Shown piece after piece: positions 43,401-49,581 of a stretch of 60,205 nucleotides of DNA. A program made the translations under genes and the position numbers. Each line of letters begins with the position of its first letter. The stretch's first letter is position 1. Below the pieces are notes generated by a model. The model did not search any database, was not told where the DNA came from, and saw only the letters and a program-made list of their open reading frames with translations. Source of the DNA: a virus; the IMG/VR virus record IMGVR_UViG_3300033183_000125, positions 1 to 60,205 of that record; one strand, 5' to 3'.

Positions 43401-46138
43401 ACGAAGGAACTGTCGGTCTTGCGGGCGATGCTCTGCAACAAATGGAACTGCGCGGACAACCAATTAACTTAGACGACATGGTTGGCGTGGCTAGACAACT
43501 GCAAGAGGCTGGTATGCCAGACCTTGTTGCGCCAGTTCGTAGAATGTTGCGTAAGGAACTGCCAACAGCAAGTGATGTAGATGCAGTCAAGAAGTCATCA
43601 ACGGTATTCGGATACTTCAGAGAGAACAGCACCAAGCTAAGAGAGGCTGGTGCAACGTGGCTTGGCGATTACATTAAACCGCAGAACGGTGCAGGCGTTT
43701 ACGAGCGTCACGACGTAGACCTTGCAGATAAAGTCATGCCTATAATGAACGCCCTGAAGCAACTGCCAGATAACAAGAACTGGGCTACTAGATGGTCTCG
43801 CCGTTCACTGGCATTTCTGCCAAACAGGATTACAGGCAAGGTAAATCTCGAAAATATGCCGCCGTCTCACAAGCGTATTCTTGGCGCTATTCGTCGTGGA
43901 GAGGCAGAGGTGCGTAAGCTGGATGCACAAGAACAGCGTGCGGCTAGGTTGATCATTGCTGAGTTTGAAGCAGAGCGCCAGCGTATGGTTGCTCTCAACA
44001 TACCAGTAGGTGACGCTCGTCGCGGGCCTGGTAGTTACTATGTGCCACAGCAATGGGACATAGAGTTAATTAGGCAGAACCCATCGAAAGCAAAGAAGGC
44101 TTTTGCACAGTTCTTCTTTGAGGAAAGCCGTCGCCCAGACTTTGAAGCCAATAGGTTGGACGCCGCTGAAGCGCACAAAAAGTCCGAAGACTTTATCAAC
44201 AGCCTCATGGACAGCGATGGAGAGGTTTATGGGGATGACGTATTACGTCGTGCCGTCGGCGATCCATTCTATAATCGCGTAATCAACCTTGATCCAGAGC
44301 AGTATGACTTTATGGATGCGTTCTTGGTCAACGACTTAGAAGGGCTACTCGCAAAATACTTTGACAGCACAACGCGAAAGATTGCGTTGACTGACAGGTT
44401 CGGTGTTGCTGGTCACGGCTTCTCAGCCTACATGAACGTAGCTAAAGAAGGCGTAACAGGTGCATTAAAGACACTGCGCTCAAGCAAAAAAGTGGTCTAC
44501 AAATACCGCCAGTATCAGGAGGAAGCGCCTGTTGAGCAGATGCTAGTGCCAGCTTTAAGACTGCTGGACAACGAAGCAGACAACCTGATGAGAAGCATAC
44601 AACTGGCTCTGCAAGACGGGGCTAGGATAGACGAAGCAAAGCGGATGTTGCTGGCTCACTACGACCCAGCAGACCAAGCCGACCCAAATCTACTTATTAG
44701 GGTTGATGCAATTATCAACGGCCTCAAGGACTTCCCTCAAGGTGGGATTGACACAAACACAGCAACACTAGCAGAGCGGATGATGGACATATTGAACAAG
44801 CGTCCGCTTAAAAAGTTTGCTGAAAACCAGTTTGAGTACAAGGTATCTCGCACAGTCAAGGCATTTAACTCTGTATCATTGCTGGCTTTCACAACCCTTA
44901 CATCTTTGGGTGACTTGGGTATGCCTTTGATACGCTCTGGCAACTTCAAAGCATACTCAAAAGCTATGACCAGATACATGTCAGACCCAGACTACAGAGC
45001 CGCCGCCAAGAACATCGGCGTTGGTATTGAGAACCTACTCCATGACCGCATGGTTCAGATGGCTGGTGAAGGTTCACAGAAACTACAAAACAGCTTCTTT
45101 AACTTCACACTACTAACGCCCTGGACAAACATGAACCGTGAGATCGCAGGCATGGTAGGCTTTGAAGCCTTCAAGTCAGAGATTGCGAGAGCAAGAAAAC
45201 TGGCGGCGGCTGGACAGAAGCAAAGCCCTGCGTATCAAACCGCCGAGCGTTTCCTGAAGCGGTACGGTATGACAGGGGAAGGCGCAAGTGTGGACTTCCT
45301 ATCTGAAAACAGCCCGATGCTTGGCGACATAAAAGACACGGACATGGCGGCTAACAAGCAGTTGCGGTATGCGCTACTGCGGTTCACTAACGAAACCATT
45401 TTCACTCCGAACCCTAATGACATACCACTGTTTTTCCAGACACCGTGGGGGTCTATGCTGTTCCAGCTAAAGAGCTTCCAGTTGATGATGGCTCGCATGG
45501 GTAAGTACGTCATAGACGAGTGGAAGGCTGGCAACAGAGCGCCAGCCGCATATTTAGTAACAGCAGGCGTAGGTTTAGGCTTCGCCAGTGCGGCGTCTAA
45601 AGACTACGTTCAGTCTCGTGGTGGCGAGGACAACGAACAGCGTGCTTTGAGAGAGCGCCGCATTAGTAAGTCCGTGTTCGCGCCGATTGCTAGTGCTGTC
45701 GGTGTAGAAGATGACAGCATGACTGACGAAGTTCTAGGTAACTACCTTGAAGGCATGATGGCTATAGGTGGATTCGGTCTATTTGGCGAGCTTATGTACA
45801 ACACAGCAGAGCAGGCTGACAACGGTAAGTACGGATTTGTCAGAACAGTAGGGGCTTTCTTAGGCCCGTCTGTAGGCGTTGCCGAAGATGCTTATGACGT
45901 ATTCATCGCTGGCCCTGCTGGTTACATGAACGACGAAGAAGGGAAGAACGCTCGCCGTCGTGAGGCGGTGCGTTCAGTAGTTGGTCGTATCCCAATAGCT
46001 GGTGGCATACGTAGCTTCAAAGAGGGGGTCGTTGACAGCGTAGCTGGCGAGGCGGGAACTGGAGGCAAGAAGAAAAAACAGGCATCTAAGTTTGGAGGCA
46101 ATAGCTTCTCAGGTGGCTTTGGGAAGGATGGTTTCTGA
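34448..46138 (+). CDS. Giant polyvalent ejection protein with two metallopeptidase motifs and ADP-ribosyltransferase-like domain
   Basis: 3896 residues, GTG start; about 19% of the genome. N-terminus (FLKDLYDYYGQRDGKSF..NNNTISIGRD) and Gly/Ala-rich region to about 250 recur in large podovirus virion proteins. Long charged coiled coils follow to about 1600. First zincin-like site: HEMAH 1820-1824 with E1874. Second: HEIGH 2518-2522 with E2572/E2573. An ADP-ribosyltransferase-like domain follows: YHGT 2712-2715, GPGVY ending at Y2744, and FEET with E2953-E2954, an H-Y-E arrangement. The C-terminal 600 residues have hydrophobic segments and the end SGGFGKDGF. Domain arrays like this are described as polyvalent proteins, delivered with DNA to counter host defences. 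Its place after gp14/gp15-like genes suggests a gp16-like ejected protein. Peptidase and transferase activities are inferred from motifs. Confidence 0.8.
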   Translation: MPYEHKGKGLNKYTGNTGRTEGYTSQDYASNLNEDTAKNLLGDNRFLKDLYDYYGQRDGKSFSTSDEAIEYYLNDRRWRNNNTISIGRDVYDAYSANDAQAMRLARIQQVYDALPFGVDGGLEAVAETGAAMLSDPLNLIGFGAGGQAARLAAGTAAKQAGKHITKGAITRQALGSAAKAGFVGEAVAGGITEGIADIGIQNRNVALGLQDDVSLLRAGGAALQGAAFSGAIGVPMGLAGAVAPTGLLGKARDGKIMGSVFDDKNARKAGKQGVAQLSREGLEQLSEKVGTNMDLNSIRRGMADAAVNRTGRVTPDGGLQLKPSVRGDLSETEATPDWGQAGEAEVMSGIEDKVKQELEEHRAAREEARQEGNTQEADRIEGEDIGAAQRKIDRINWINQWPRTREKLQAQANELTANLQAEGKTGSTPELDDLNKRIRNGDNAYGDFVAQSRTELQNGGSMAADRIDSILESPNELLDEAVQGEGFTVAPVATTGTGQRVSLDQDTRPGQQEQFRPQPQEQDAQTATPEPEQEAPTGGAQAEPEAPTTDERLAQINSRLDGRKKGSIAYERKRLEREMAQMPETLEDGTQNPERLTLQNRMDAIEQEAISLKEEQQSLATRQAEEAKQANDDILNENPEQPAQETVLAEDTAQPEAAQAQTTQAPEPVIDVNTQITDFIDNEFEPTLANIRFEFISLGMERPAVDAIIASLPRGKSKAATEARREVFRETVNIVRGQREWQGILNRSQGLTGAGDELFDETIADALIESTVGEALSEPTKNAHREWRKRGVARYAMDIENEFMGMATIDEMLEVVRNRHGEGGFYDMVAEFWANAQKGILPSPDDGMPQFVRQQIATLPKEMQVEWTAFREAAVRNLMKTGKLSEQSAKRLIATQMDAMLDRFLQMQAYQATDPLGNVYSTRMLATRGMRAIDIDEKAIKEGHGDHIGRVQHNLRNVTMGNGRPGSGRNISDKMVGRIQSFLREVPEGFSGRTFTTIRTVKDGKTFLYDASESARIQLDVSKLENNTSKARAFDEELRDRSIEAAQRAKDEGRTNVLDPRELEEVTKEIRLAEGAVARATKAYDQQIDDGINIDTPGYIEAVQRMEDNPDGPQDLLSDLEDQVLSKYSDKLDEANDRLKAALKRAKALTGSKGTDAETIKLDLKEKYEPLVYTDKATVVANKIEADRSSHVRRYAEVQARLRGINSDLRAAERQGNAEKAVALKKERAKLNKRAKEVMNLMTPADRKRLEADNATAAIQALGKLKRELYKARNADAQSKADIPQDELIRETEEIFNVNLSEEELSRAEYYANQEELASLAYQEMQGELAHLHEHSQGMPKEEVAASARQIVDNAKDKIQASKPDTRPKGEPEAHIVQIGKRAYNLAKDVQYQKISGDTTKFFVAGREMGSVKEFTSADGEKTYRITRRDGDKIVSDMASNRVELYKKLAQQLKKELDGVLSSNNVPEERGFASSPTEIPDYHNTQRYASVEDAPLQAQSSDPISVADTTKPQDRGVSQDMMPEGKLVAIQIIDPKHPDYGKNKGTRVINQTSKKGAPPQTSSSQIAGGLKPGQFVVGSVDSVNSNGGPVKSGTVAAVKTFRPLNPDDEFVGFSGQRMTGRQAGETEPLIAPENIDLPSSPRARENRATHVNELDNIELNMANVSPALTRNGMPATVRTAGDLQRFLADMEDVQWDRFENIDQFDTFTEALAAGYETLAMYAPNGVKLPNQKRSQSYKQLNEMLAGKDQREISEILSIFNMIAGSENRQGAMLESAMPVFDKAERYGFKQPGRHMAKDKQSNSILIGTSNKQTDAMNFAHEMAHWAYQNMMTPAERLEFWQIARGYVGTEGADIGALKKRLPGISKGEIRSPSEFFANQFAMYVANRRQMAQASLLTRLFQDIGRKAESLVRRLMGMDDTLDEKLVQMFDRIMPDPFDAADSVSSGRRMANQFDEILAKANGKGSSSARMAAQQLHDLRSIQLELEQVLLEGGAMGHDARILADVLERAAKKIYGKFGGRPGTRQHASRTDINGNVVEGGKRVTMLDSYDKGGNPLYDNSKAEITLPNGKVVKPFKYMDSRIARGRMLGMSYKIMRFLNDENFSNALSKLDASDLTDQEINAELARLIATQEDGGMMSIPDEVAAFASDNSGTLASSFDTEAAILRSISEKTDADGKLSALMVQQANDMIVALDLGIDEFIRIYNTNFRSTNGVAPSIDKVGRVYKSGNATTQKYVKRVEKKAQDMAIKVANSINDAVDTVFGNSTVADVDPPVTRNLKEMNNQEIMMRINDLKANDTPELRELKQELYHRINARPEDAAMELTPTTAVMVKRLMDIDLSDVGAKKKFLSDYFYKALDMGDYQLAENVVHMMVTYKQEAGVPVKSSLVGRALDIEAAQRSTPDMENGVPGDAPAAVKEVLTKLTHRDKRVEYTARTMMYRMLNMMGRTATELVRDKTTFMTTEDLFRLSGEPMPAGAKAGFAEAANLKGEPFNTTRKQLRQFAIGITNGSTDPIDIMHEIGHMVSRATFDDVDRDHMLKGFNEALKSNQPAAIEIQKRYSQIENYTDNDVAEEWFVEGWGQWMAEKVAKGNIYDIRFGNGDIGDLTVKNYLLELADRLWEYVAYVTNGLIRNKSVRQMYRQMLYHGDMFAGKRKVNPVKTLVNATQFPAVNPALAKPYARQVLSSMSNEKRLLLREYLGAGPDEDLADYIEYHGTPVMDQFDRVRNPDTYLIPSDDGLFGPGVYTTRNLDYAGGYAERTAPDAYRNMAKDLEGEKAEAAEAIIKQIEALQEKLEDAHWHAEGDAGYARVAHYSSKLEAATEAFARLTGNKKSPGVMPMFVRTKNHIDLRSSKRFDYGSGETSDVSSLLSSAQRRGYINQMQRQQIADFLETDGVDGDEFYEIMVNAMADSSADNFRFVKPELQPNGRKRFSQFLKDEGYEGIISNSSAGSQFEETITFDPNNMKHIEADFFDSDRRGMYYSVLGDEGTVGLAGDALQQMELRGQPINLDDMVGVARQLQEAGMPDLVAPVRRMLRKELPTASDVDAVKKSSTVFGYFRENSTKLREAGATWLGDYIKPQNGAGVYERHDVDLADKVMPIMNALKQLPDNKNWATRWSRRSLAFLPNRITGKVNLENMPPSHKRILGAIRRGEAEVRKLDAQEQRAARLIIAEFEAERQRMVALNIPVGDARRGPGSYYVPQQWDIELIRQNPSKAKKAFAQFFFEESRRPDFEANRLDAAEAHKKSEDFINSLMDSDGEVYGDDVLRRAVGDPFYNRVINLDPEQYDFMDAFLVNDLEGLLAKYFDSTTRKIALTDRFGVAGHGFSAYMNVAKEGVTGALKTLRSSKKVVYKYRQYQEEAPVEQMLVPALRLLDNEADNLMRSIQLALQDGARIDEAKRMLLAHYDPADQADPNLLIRVDAIINGLKDFPQGGIDTNTATLAERMMDILNKRPLKKFAENQFEYKVSRTVKAFNSVSLLAFTTLTSLGDLGMPLIRSGNFKAYSKAMTRYMSDPDYRAAAKNIGVGIENLLHDRMVQMAGEGSQKLQNSFFNFTLLTPWTNMNREIAGMVGFEAFKSEIARARKLAAAGQKQSPAYQTAERFLKRYGMTGEGASVDFLSENSPMLGDIKDTDMAANKQLRYALLRFTNETIFTPNPNDIPLFFQTPWGSMLFQLKSFQLMMARMGKYVIDEWKAGNRAPAAYLVTAGVGLGFASAASKDYVQSRGGEDNEQRALRERRISKSVFAPIASAVGVEDDSMTDEVLGNYLEGMMAIGGFGLFGELMYNTAEQADNGKYGFVRTVGAFLGPSVGVAEDAYDVFIAGPAGYMNDEEGKNARRREAVRSVVGRIPIAGGIRSFKEGVVDSVAGEAGTGGKKKKQASKFGGNSFSGGFGKDGF

Positions 46139-46344
46139 TGATGTGGAAGGCCGTACTACTAGCGTGCGTCATAGGCAGTGAGACAGATTGCTTAGAACTG
46201 CATGACCAGCGCGGCCCTTACGCAACACAGGAGCAATGTGTGAAACGTATCTACGAAATGGGGCCACTTGTTCACAAGCATATGCCGCCATACGTACCCG
46301 TCTCATATAAGTGCATCCCATTACCAAACGGTAGGTTAACATGA
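46138..46344 (+). CDS. Small Cys-containing, probably secreted protein
   Basis: 68 residues. A short hydrophobic N-terminus (MWKAVLLACVIG) is followed by a Cys-rich domain with C9, C18, C34 and C59, fitting disulphides in the periplasm. Start overlaps the giant gene's stop by one base; an ATG three bases on is equally good. It opens the lysis region and may be a spanin-like or envelope protein; the family recurs in phages without known function. Confidence 0.55.
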   Translation: MMWKAVLLACVIGSETDCLELHDQRGPYATQEQCVKRIYEMGPLVHKHMPPYVPVSYKCIPLPNGRLT

Positions 46345-46559
46345 GTGACAGAATGAAGCGCCTGCTCGCGCTCAACCTACTACCAAGACTAATGATGCTA
46401 ACCAGCACCGTCATGTCATGGCGTTGTGCTGAGTGGTTCATGTCGTTGGGAGACCCAAGCGCCAGTCAGAGTGCTTTCTGTAGCGTTATCATGGGCGTTT
46501 ACACAGGCGTTTTCGGAATATGGGTAGGTCATGAAGGAAAAGGGGCCGATACAAAATAA
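46341..46559 (+). CDS. Small membrane protein, holin-like
   Basis: 72 residues with two hydrophobic segments (about 12-36 and 46-62) and a charged C-terminus. It overlaps its neighbour by 4 bases (ATGA). Such two-span proteins beside endolysin genes are often holins or holin partners. The three-span holin candidate lies two genes downstream, so this could be an antiholin or accessory. Confidence 0.6.
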   Translation: MSDRMKRLLALNLLPRLMMLTSTVMSWRCAEWFMSLGDPSASQSAFCSVIMGVYTGVFGIWVGHEGKGADTK

Positions 46560-46719
46560 GCTGGATAACAACCAGTGTCCAAGATGTTACTGCAATCTGC
46601 CAGCGGTAGAGGTGCATGGACATATACAATGCCAAGTTTGCCACCTCTACATCTCAGAGTGTTGCAACGGAGAAACAGGAGAGACAGATGTTATCTGCAC
46701 TAATCGGGCCAGTAAGTAG
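46531..46719 (+). CDS. Small zinc-ribbon protein
   Basis: 62 residues with CPRC at 16-19 and CQVC at 34-37, a spacing typical of a zinc ribbon, plus further Cys at 21, 44 and 45. It overlaps the previous gene by 29 bases and the holin gene by 32. Zinc ribbons of this size occur widely in phages; the binding partner is unknown. Confidence 0.6.
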   Translation: MKEKGPIQNKLDNNQCPRCYCNLPAVEVHGHIQCQVCHLYISECCNGETGETDVICTNRASK

Positions 46720-47107
46720 TTTACTGGACAAGTTCATACCAGACGCTGATACCAAGCAGAAGTTGGCGCACGACATAGCGACGATGGCACAAAAACATGC
46801 TCACGAAGCCGCAATGTCTCAGGTCGAAGCTAACGTAGCGCAGGCCAAGCACGCATCAATGTTCGTTGCGGGGGCTAGGCCAGCCATCATGTGGATATGT
46901 GCGCTCGGACTACTAACCAACTTCTTCATTCTGCCTCTGGCCGAGTGGGGTACGGCTGTATTCGCGCCTGATATTCCAATGCCAGAGTTTGAGCAACTGC
47001 AATCAGGTGAACTTATGAGCTTAACCCTAGCATTGTTGGGGCTTGGTGGCATGAGAAGCTGGGAAAAAACAAGGGGCGTAGCCAGGAAGAACATGAAGGA
47101 TGAGTGA
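46688..47107 (+). CDS. Three-span holin
   Basis: 139 residues from the ATG at 46688, which has AGGAGAG 5-11 bases upstream; an in-frame ATG at 46616 overlaps the zinc-ribbon gene and has none. An amphipathic N-terminal helix is followed by hydrophobic spans near 60-80 and 105-120. The layout matches the 3TM holin family associated with gene transfer agents and marine phages. Holins open the inner membrane so the endolysin can reach the wall. The endolysin gene overlaps its end by 8 bases. Confidence 0.75.
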   Translation: MLSALIGPVSSLLDKFIPDADTKQKLAHDIATMAQKHAHEAAMSQVEANVAQAKHASMFVAGARPAIMWICALGLLTNFFILPLAEWGTAVFAPDIPMPEFEQLQSGELMSLTLALLGLGGMRSWEKTRGVARKNMKDE

Positions 47108-47561
47108 CTTCAAGTTATCTGAACGCAGTCTCAACAAGCTGGAGGGCGTAGACGAGCGCCTGAAGCTGGTTGTACTTACAGCAATCAAGCACACCGACGT
47201 AGACTTCGGAGTAATCTGCGGACTACGAACAGAAGAAGAGCAGGCCGAACTTGTTAAAAAGGGTGCGTCACAGACCATGAAGTCTAAGCACCTAGAGGGC
47301 AAGGCCGTAGACCTCATGGCATACATCGGCTCTCGTGGCTCATGGGAACTCAACCTCTACGACAACATCGCTGACGCAATGAAGAAGGCGGCAAAGAAGG
47401 TCAAGGTTCCAGTCCGCTGGGGTGGTGCGTGGCATATCGCAAACATCGCTGAGTTTGACGGGACGATGGAATGGGCGGCTTCGAGTTATATTGATGTTCG
47501 TAGGGCAGAAGGCAAGCGTCCGTTTATCGACGCTCCACACTTTGAGATATGGGGTGACTAA
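47100..47561 (+). CDS. Endolysin, M15-type peptidase
   Basis: 153 residues. Zinc-binding pattern of VanY/M15 peptidases: SKHLEGKAVDL with H64 and D71, and APHFEIW with H147. These enzymes cut the L-Ala-D-Glu or D-Ala peptide links in peptidoglycan. No signal peptide, so it depends on the holin. Length is normal for single-domain M15 endolysins. It overlaps the holin gene by 8 bases. Confidence 0.9.
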   Translation: MSDFKLSERSLNKLEGVDERLKLVVLTAIKHTDVDFGVICGLRTEEEQAELVKKGASQTMKSKHLEGKAVDLMAYIGSRGSWELNLYDNIADAMKKAAKKVKVPVRWGGAWHIANIAEFDGTMEWAASSYIDVRRAEGKRPFIDAPHFEIWGD

Positions 47562-47737
47562 TGCACGTCATAAAAGGAACACGGTCAGTAGGTAATGTTA
47601 GCAAGGCTGAAAGGCCGACACATTATGCGAAGGGTGGGCAGTATGGGAACATGCTGGCAAAGCCATGCCCTTGCATACTGAACAAAAGTAAGCTGTCCAT
47701 CCGTAAGTCTCCAGCCGCAATCAAGCGAGGTGCGTAA
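47561..47737 (+). CDS. 58-residue basic protein
   Basis: Begins MHVIKGTRSVGNVSKAER and ends SPAAIKRGA; basic, with a CPC motif in the middle. The start shares a base with the endolysin stop (TAATG) and the stop shares a base with the next start, which is strong context for a real gene despite its size. Unknown function. Confidence 0.6.
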   Translation: MHVIKGTRSVGNVSKAERPTHYAKGGQYGNMLAKPCPCILNKSKLSIRKSPAAIKRGA

Positions 47738-47892
47738 TGACAAGGGGTCTTTGGGATAACATTCGTGCAAGACGTGCTTCGGGTAAAAAGATGCGGAAGA
47801 AAGGCGACAAAGGTGCGCCGACAGATGCGGCTTTTCGCAAGGCGTCAGCGTCATCTAAAAATAAAGCTACTAAAAAGACTAGGAGGACATGA
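47737..47892 (+). CDS. 51-residue very basic protein
   Basis: Begins MTRGLWDNIRARRASGKKMR, a pattern seen in tiny phage proteins, and ends KNKATKKTRRT. GAGG lies 6-9 bases before the ATG. Coupled at both ends by overlapping stop and start codons. Probably binds nucleic acid or acidic partners; inference from charge alone. Confidence 0.65.
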   Translation: MTRGLWDNIRARRASGKKMRKKGDKGAPTDAAFRKASASSKNKATKKTRRT

Positions 47893-48053
47893 TGCCAACT
47901 AAATGCACACCACCTACTATGGTCGAGAAAGCCTTTGCCGCGTTGAGTGGCACTAAGGCAAAGAGCAAGTGTGTCAAAGAGCCTGTGAAAAAGGAGATGT
48001 CTAACTCCATAGCATCTTCAATTAACTGGGCGAATAAAAACAAAAAGGGATGA
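47892..48053 (+). CDS. 53-residue basic protein
   Basis: Begins MPTKCTPPTMVEKAFAALSG and ends INWANKNKKG. A perfect AGGAGG lies 5 bases before the ATG. Third of a run of tiny basic genes after the endolysin. Unknown function. A terminator follows 15 bases later. Confidence 0.65.
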   Translation: MPTKCTPPTMVEKAFAALSGTKAKSKCVKEPVKKEMSNSIASSINWANKNKKG

Positions 48054-48067
48054 CGATAATTTGTAGT

Positions 48068-48131
48068 CCCGAACGGTGGGATTTGTGTCCTTTTAGTTAA
48101 GGATTCACCACAATCACCCCGTTCGGGTTTT
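48068..48131 (+). terminator. Long nested terminator hairpin
   Basis: CCCGAACGG (48068-48076) pairs with CCGTTCGGG (48119-48127), then TTTT. The enclosed bases are nearly self-complementary too, including TCCTT/AAGGA around the loop, so the whole element folds as one long rod. It ends the lysis transcript. Confidence 0.75.
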
Positions 48132-48154
48132 ATGTGCTAGGGTAGGAAAATGGT

Positions 48155-48601
48155 ATGGAGCCAATCACAGCCGCTGTTGCGGCCTTCAGTGCATTAAAGG
48201 CAGGCGTCTCAGCAGGCAAAGAGATCACCTCTTTGGCCAAAGAGATCGGTATACTCTGGAACTCCATCGACGAAATCACCCACCAGCACAATAAGAAAAA
48301 GTCCAGCGTCTTTCGTACTGTAGAGGAGGAAGCTCTCGACACCTTCATGGCCAAGAAGAAAGCTGAAGACTTAGAGAACCAGCTACGGGAAATAATCATC
48401 TATTCTCGTGGGATGGGTGCTTGGCAAGAGCTAATAAAACTACGAGCAGACATAAGGAAAAAGCGGCAAGAGGATGCTCTCGCCGCCAAGAAAAAACGTC
48501 AGGAAATAATAGAGATAATAGCTATTGCGGCGACCTTGATAGTCGGTTCAGTAGCACTATTTATATTCGTAACGGCTTTAATCGCCGCAAAAAACTCATA
48601 A
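48155..48601 (+). CDS. Coiled-coil protein with C-terminal membrane span
   Basis: 148 residues: a hydrophobic Ala/Gly-rich start (AAVAAFSALKAGVSAGKEI), a charged helical middle with VEEEALDTFMAKKKAEDLE, and a C-terminal span at about 118-143. I recognise this pattern as a family common in marine phages near structural or lysis genes; its function is not known. Ejection or membrane-puncture roles have been considered for such shapes. Its last 11 codons are duplicated just after the stop. Confidence 0.65.
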   Translation: MEPITAAVAAFSALKAGVSAGKEITSLAKEIGILWNSIDEITHQHNKKKSSVFRTVEEEALDTFMAKKKAEDLENQLREIIIYSRGMGAWQELIKLRADIRKKRQEDALAAKKKRQEIIEIIAIAATLIVGSVALFIFVTALIAAKNS

Positions 48602-48637
48602 GTTACGGCTTTAATCGCCGCAAGAAACTCATAAGTA
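48572..48637 (+). repeat. 33-bp tandem duplication of a gene end
   Basis: Copy one is 48572-48604, copy two 48605-48637, differing at two positions. Copy one encodes the end of the coiled-coil protein including its stop; copy two repeats it downstream, in frame and with its own stop. It also overlaps the last codons of the dNMP kinase gene on the other strand. Confidence 0.9.
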
Positions 48638-49183
48638 TAAGTTGTTACCCAACCACCAAGTATCTATAGCTCTAGTTAGTTCCACCGCATCCCAATTTCT
48701 GTTATCAAGAACAAGATCGGCTTGAATATCTGTAAGAGTTATAGTGTTCTCAGACGAGTGACCCCCGTCTTTCCCGTCGTTGCGAAGCAATACGATCACC
48801 TGGCCGCTCAACTCCTGCACCGCTTTTAATTCGTTCGGAAACCTCAAGTCGTCTACCACTACGTTGTTGTTCAAATTGAGGCTCTCTTCGACGATCCTTT
48901 TCCACCTGTTCAGCCATAAGTTTTCGCTGATCAGGGAGCGTCCCCATTCCGTTCCAAGACTTTGCATCGCCCATCTCGGTGTCTCTCCATCAAGAATATC
49001 ACAAGGCTCATCCTTCAACTCGCCCTCAATATGACGGTCATCAAGCCCCAAGCTACGCATCATGTCTTTGATTGGCTTGGCAAATTTAACTTTCATAAAG
49101 CCATACTTGGCGCATAAAAGGTCGGCGGCCAGCGTCTTCCCAGACCCAAGCCTACCAGCAAATCCTATAAGTTTAGGTCTCAT
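48629..49183 (-). CDS. Deoxynucleoside monophosphate kinase
   Basis: 184 residues. P-loop GRLGSGKT at 10-17 in the context LIGFAG, followed by KVKFAKPIKDMM and a VVVDDLRFPNE segment, as in T4 gene 1-type dNMP kinases. These phosphorylate dNMPs to dNDPs for DNA synthesis. Length fits the family. It is the last gene of the leftward recombination operon; its final residues lie in the 33-bp duplication. Confidence 0.8.
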   Translation of the reverse strand: MRPKLIGFAGRLGSGKTLAADLLCAKYGFMKVKFAKPIKDMMRSLGLDDRHIEGELKDEPCDILDGETPRWAMQSLGTEWGRSLISENLWLNRWKRIVEESLNLNNNVVVDDLRFPNELKAVQELSGQVIVLLRNDGKDGGHSSENTITLTDIQADLVLDNRNWDAVELTRAIDTWWLGNNLYL

Positions 49184-49379
49184 TGGTCATCCCTAACCTC
49201 ACCTGTAGTAGTTCCGTTTGTAAGTGACGTAGCTTGTCTATAGCTTTTCGTCGCTCGACTATCAGAGGTACGTCGTCTCCAGCTTCTGCCCCGAAATAAT
49301 GAAGCTCAAATTCGATGTCCTTTATCCTGTCCCTGACCATAGTGATGCTATGCTCAAGGTTAATTTTCTTCTTGCTCAT
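49173..49379 (-). CDS. Small helical hypothetical protein
   Basis: 68 residues, two charged helices with a coiled-coil pattern (RKAIDKLRHLQTELLQVRLG). Its stop overlaps the kinase start by 11 bases and its start overlaps the previous gene by 20. No domain recognised. Confidence 0.55.
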   Translation of the reverse strand: MSKKKINLEHSITMVRDRIKDIEFELHYFGAEAGDDVPLIVERRKAIDKLRHLQTELLQVRLGMTNET

Positions 49380-49581
49380 TGATGCGCCTCGCCTGCCTTA
49401 TCAGTTCATCAAGTGATCTGTTGAGTTCTTCCTCTCTTTTCTTCCGTGCCTGACCCTGTTGCATAAACAGTACATCACTCGCCTCGGCACAGAGTTTCTT
49501 AAATCTCTGCGTAATCCACATATCGCCACAGTTAACTATCTCTGGCGGTATTGGGCCTTCCCATCCACTACGCTTTGGCAT
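49360..49581 (-). CDS. Small hypothetical protein
   Basis: 73 residues: an N-terminal Pro/Trp-containing part with IVNCGDMWITQRFKKLC and a charged C-terminal helix. Overlaps both neighbours by 14-20 bases, as typical of this operon. Function unknown. Confidence 0.6.
   Translation of the reverse strand: MPKRSGWEGPIPPEIVNCGDMWITQRFKKLCAEASDVLFMQQGQARKKREEELNRSLDELIRQARRINEQEEN

Noticed and set aside
34448-46138. N4-type virion RNA polymerase
   Set aside because: Length is similar, but no polymerase motifs were seen; peptidase and ART-like motifs explain the protein better.
48572-48637. CRISPR-like repeat
   Set aside because: Only two adjacent copies without spacers; it duplicates a gene end.
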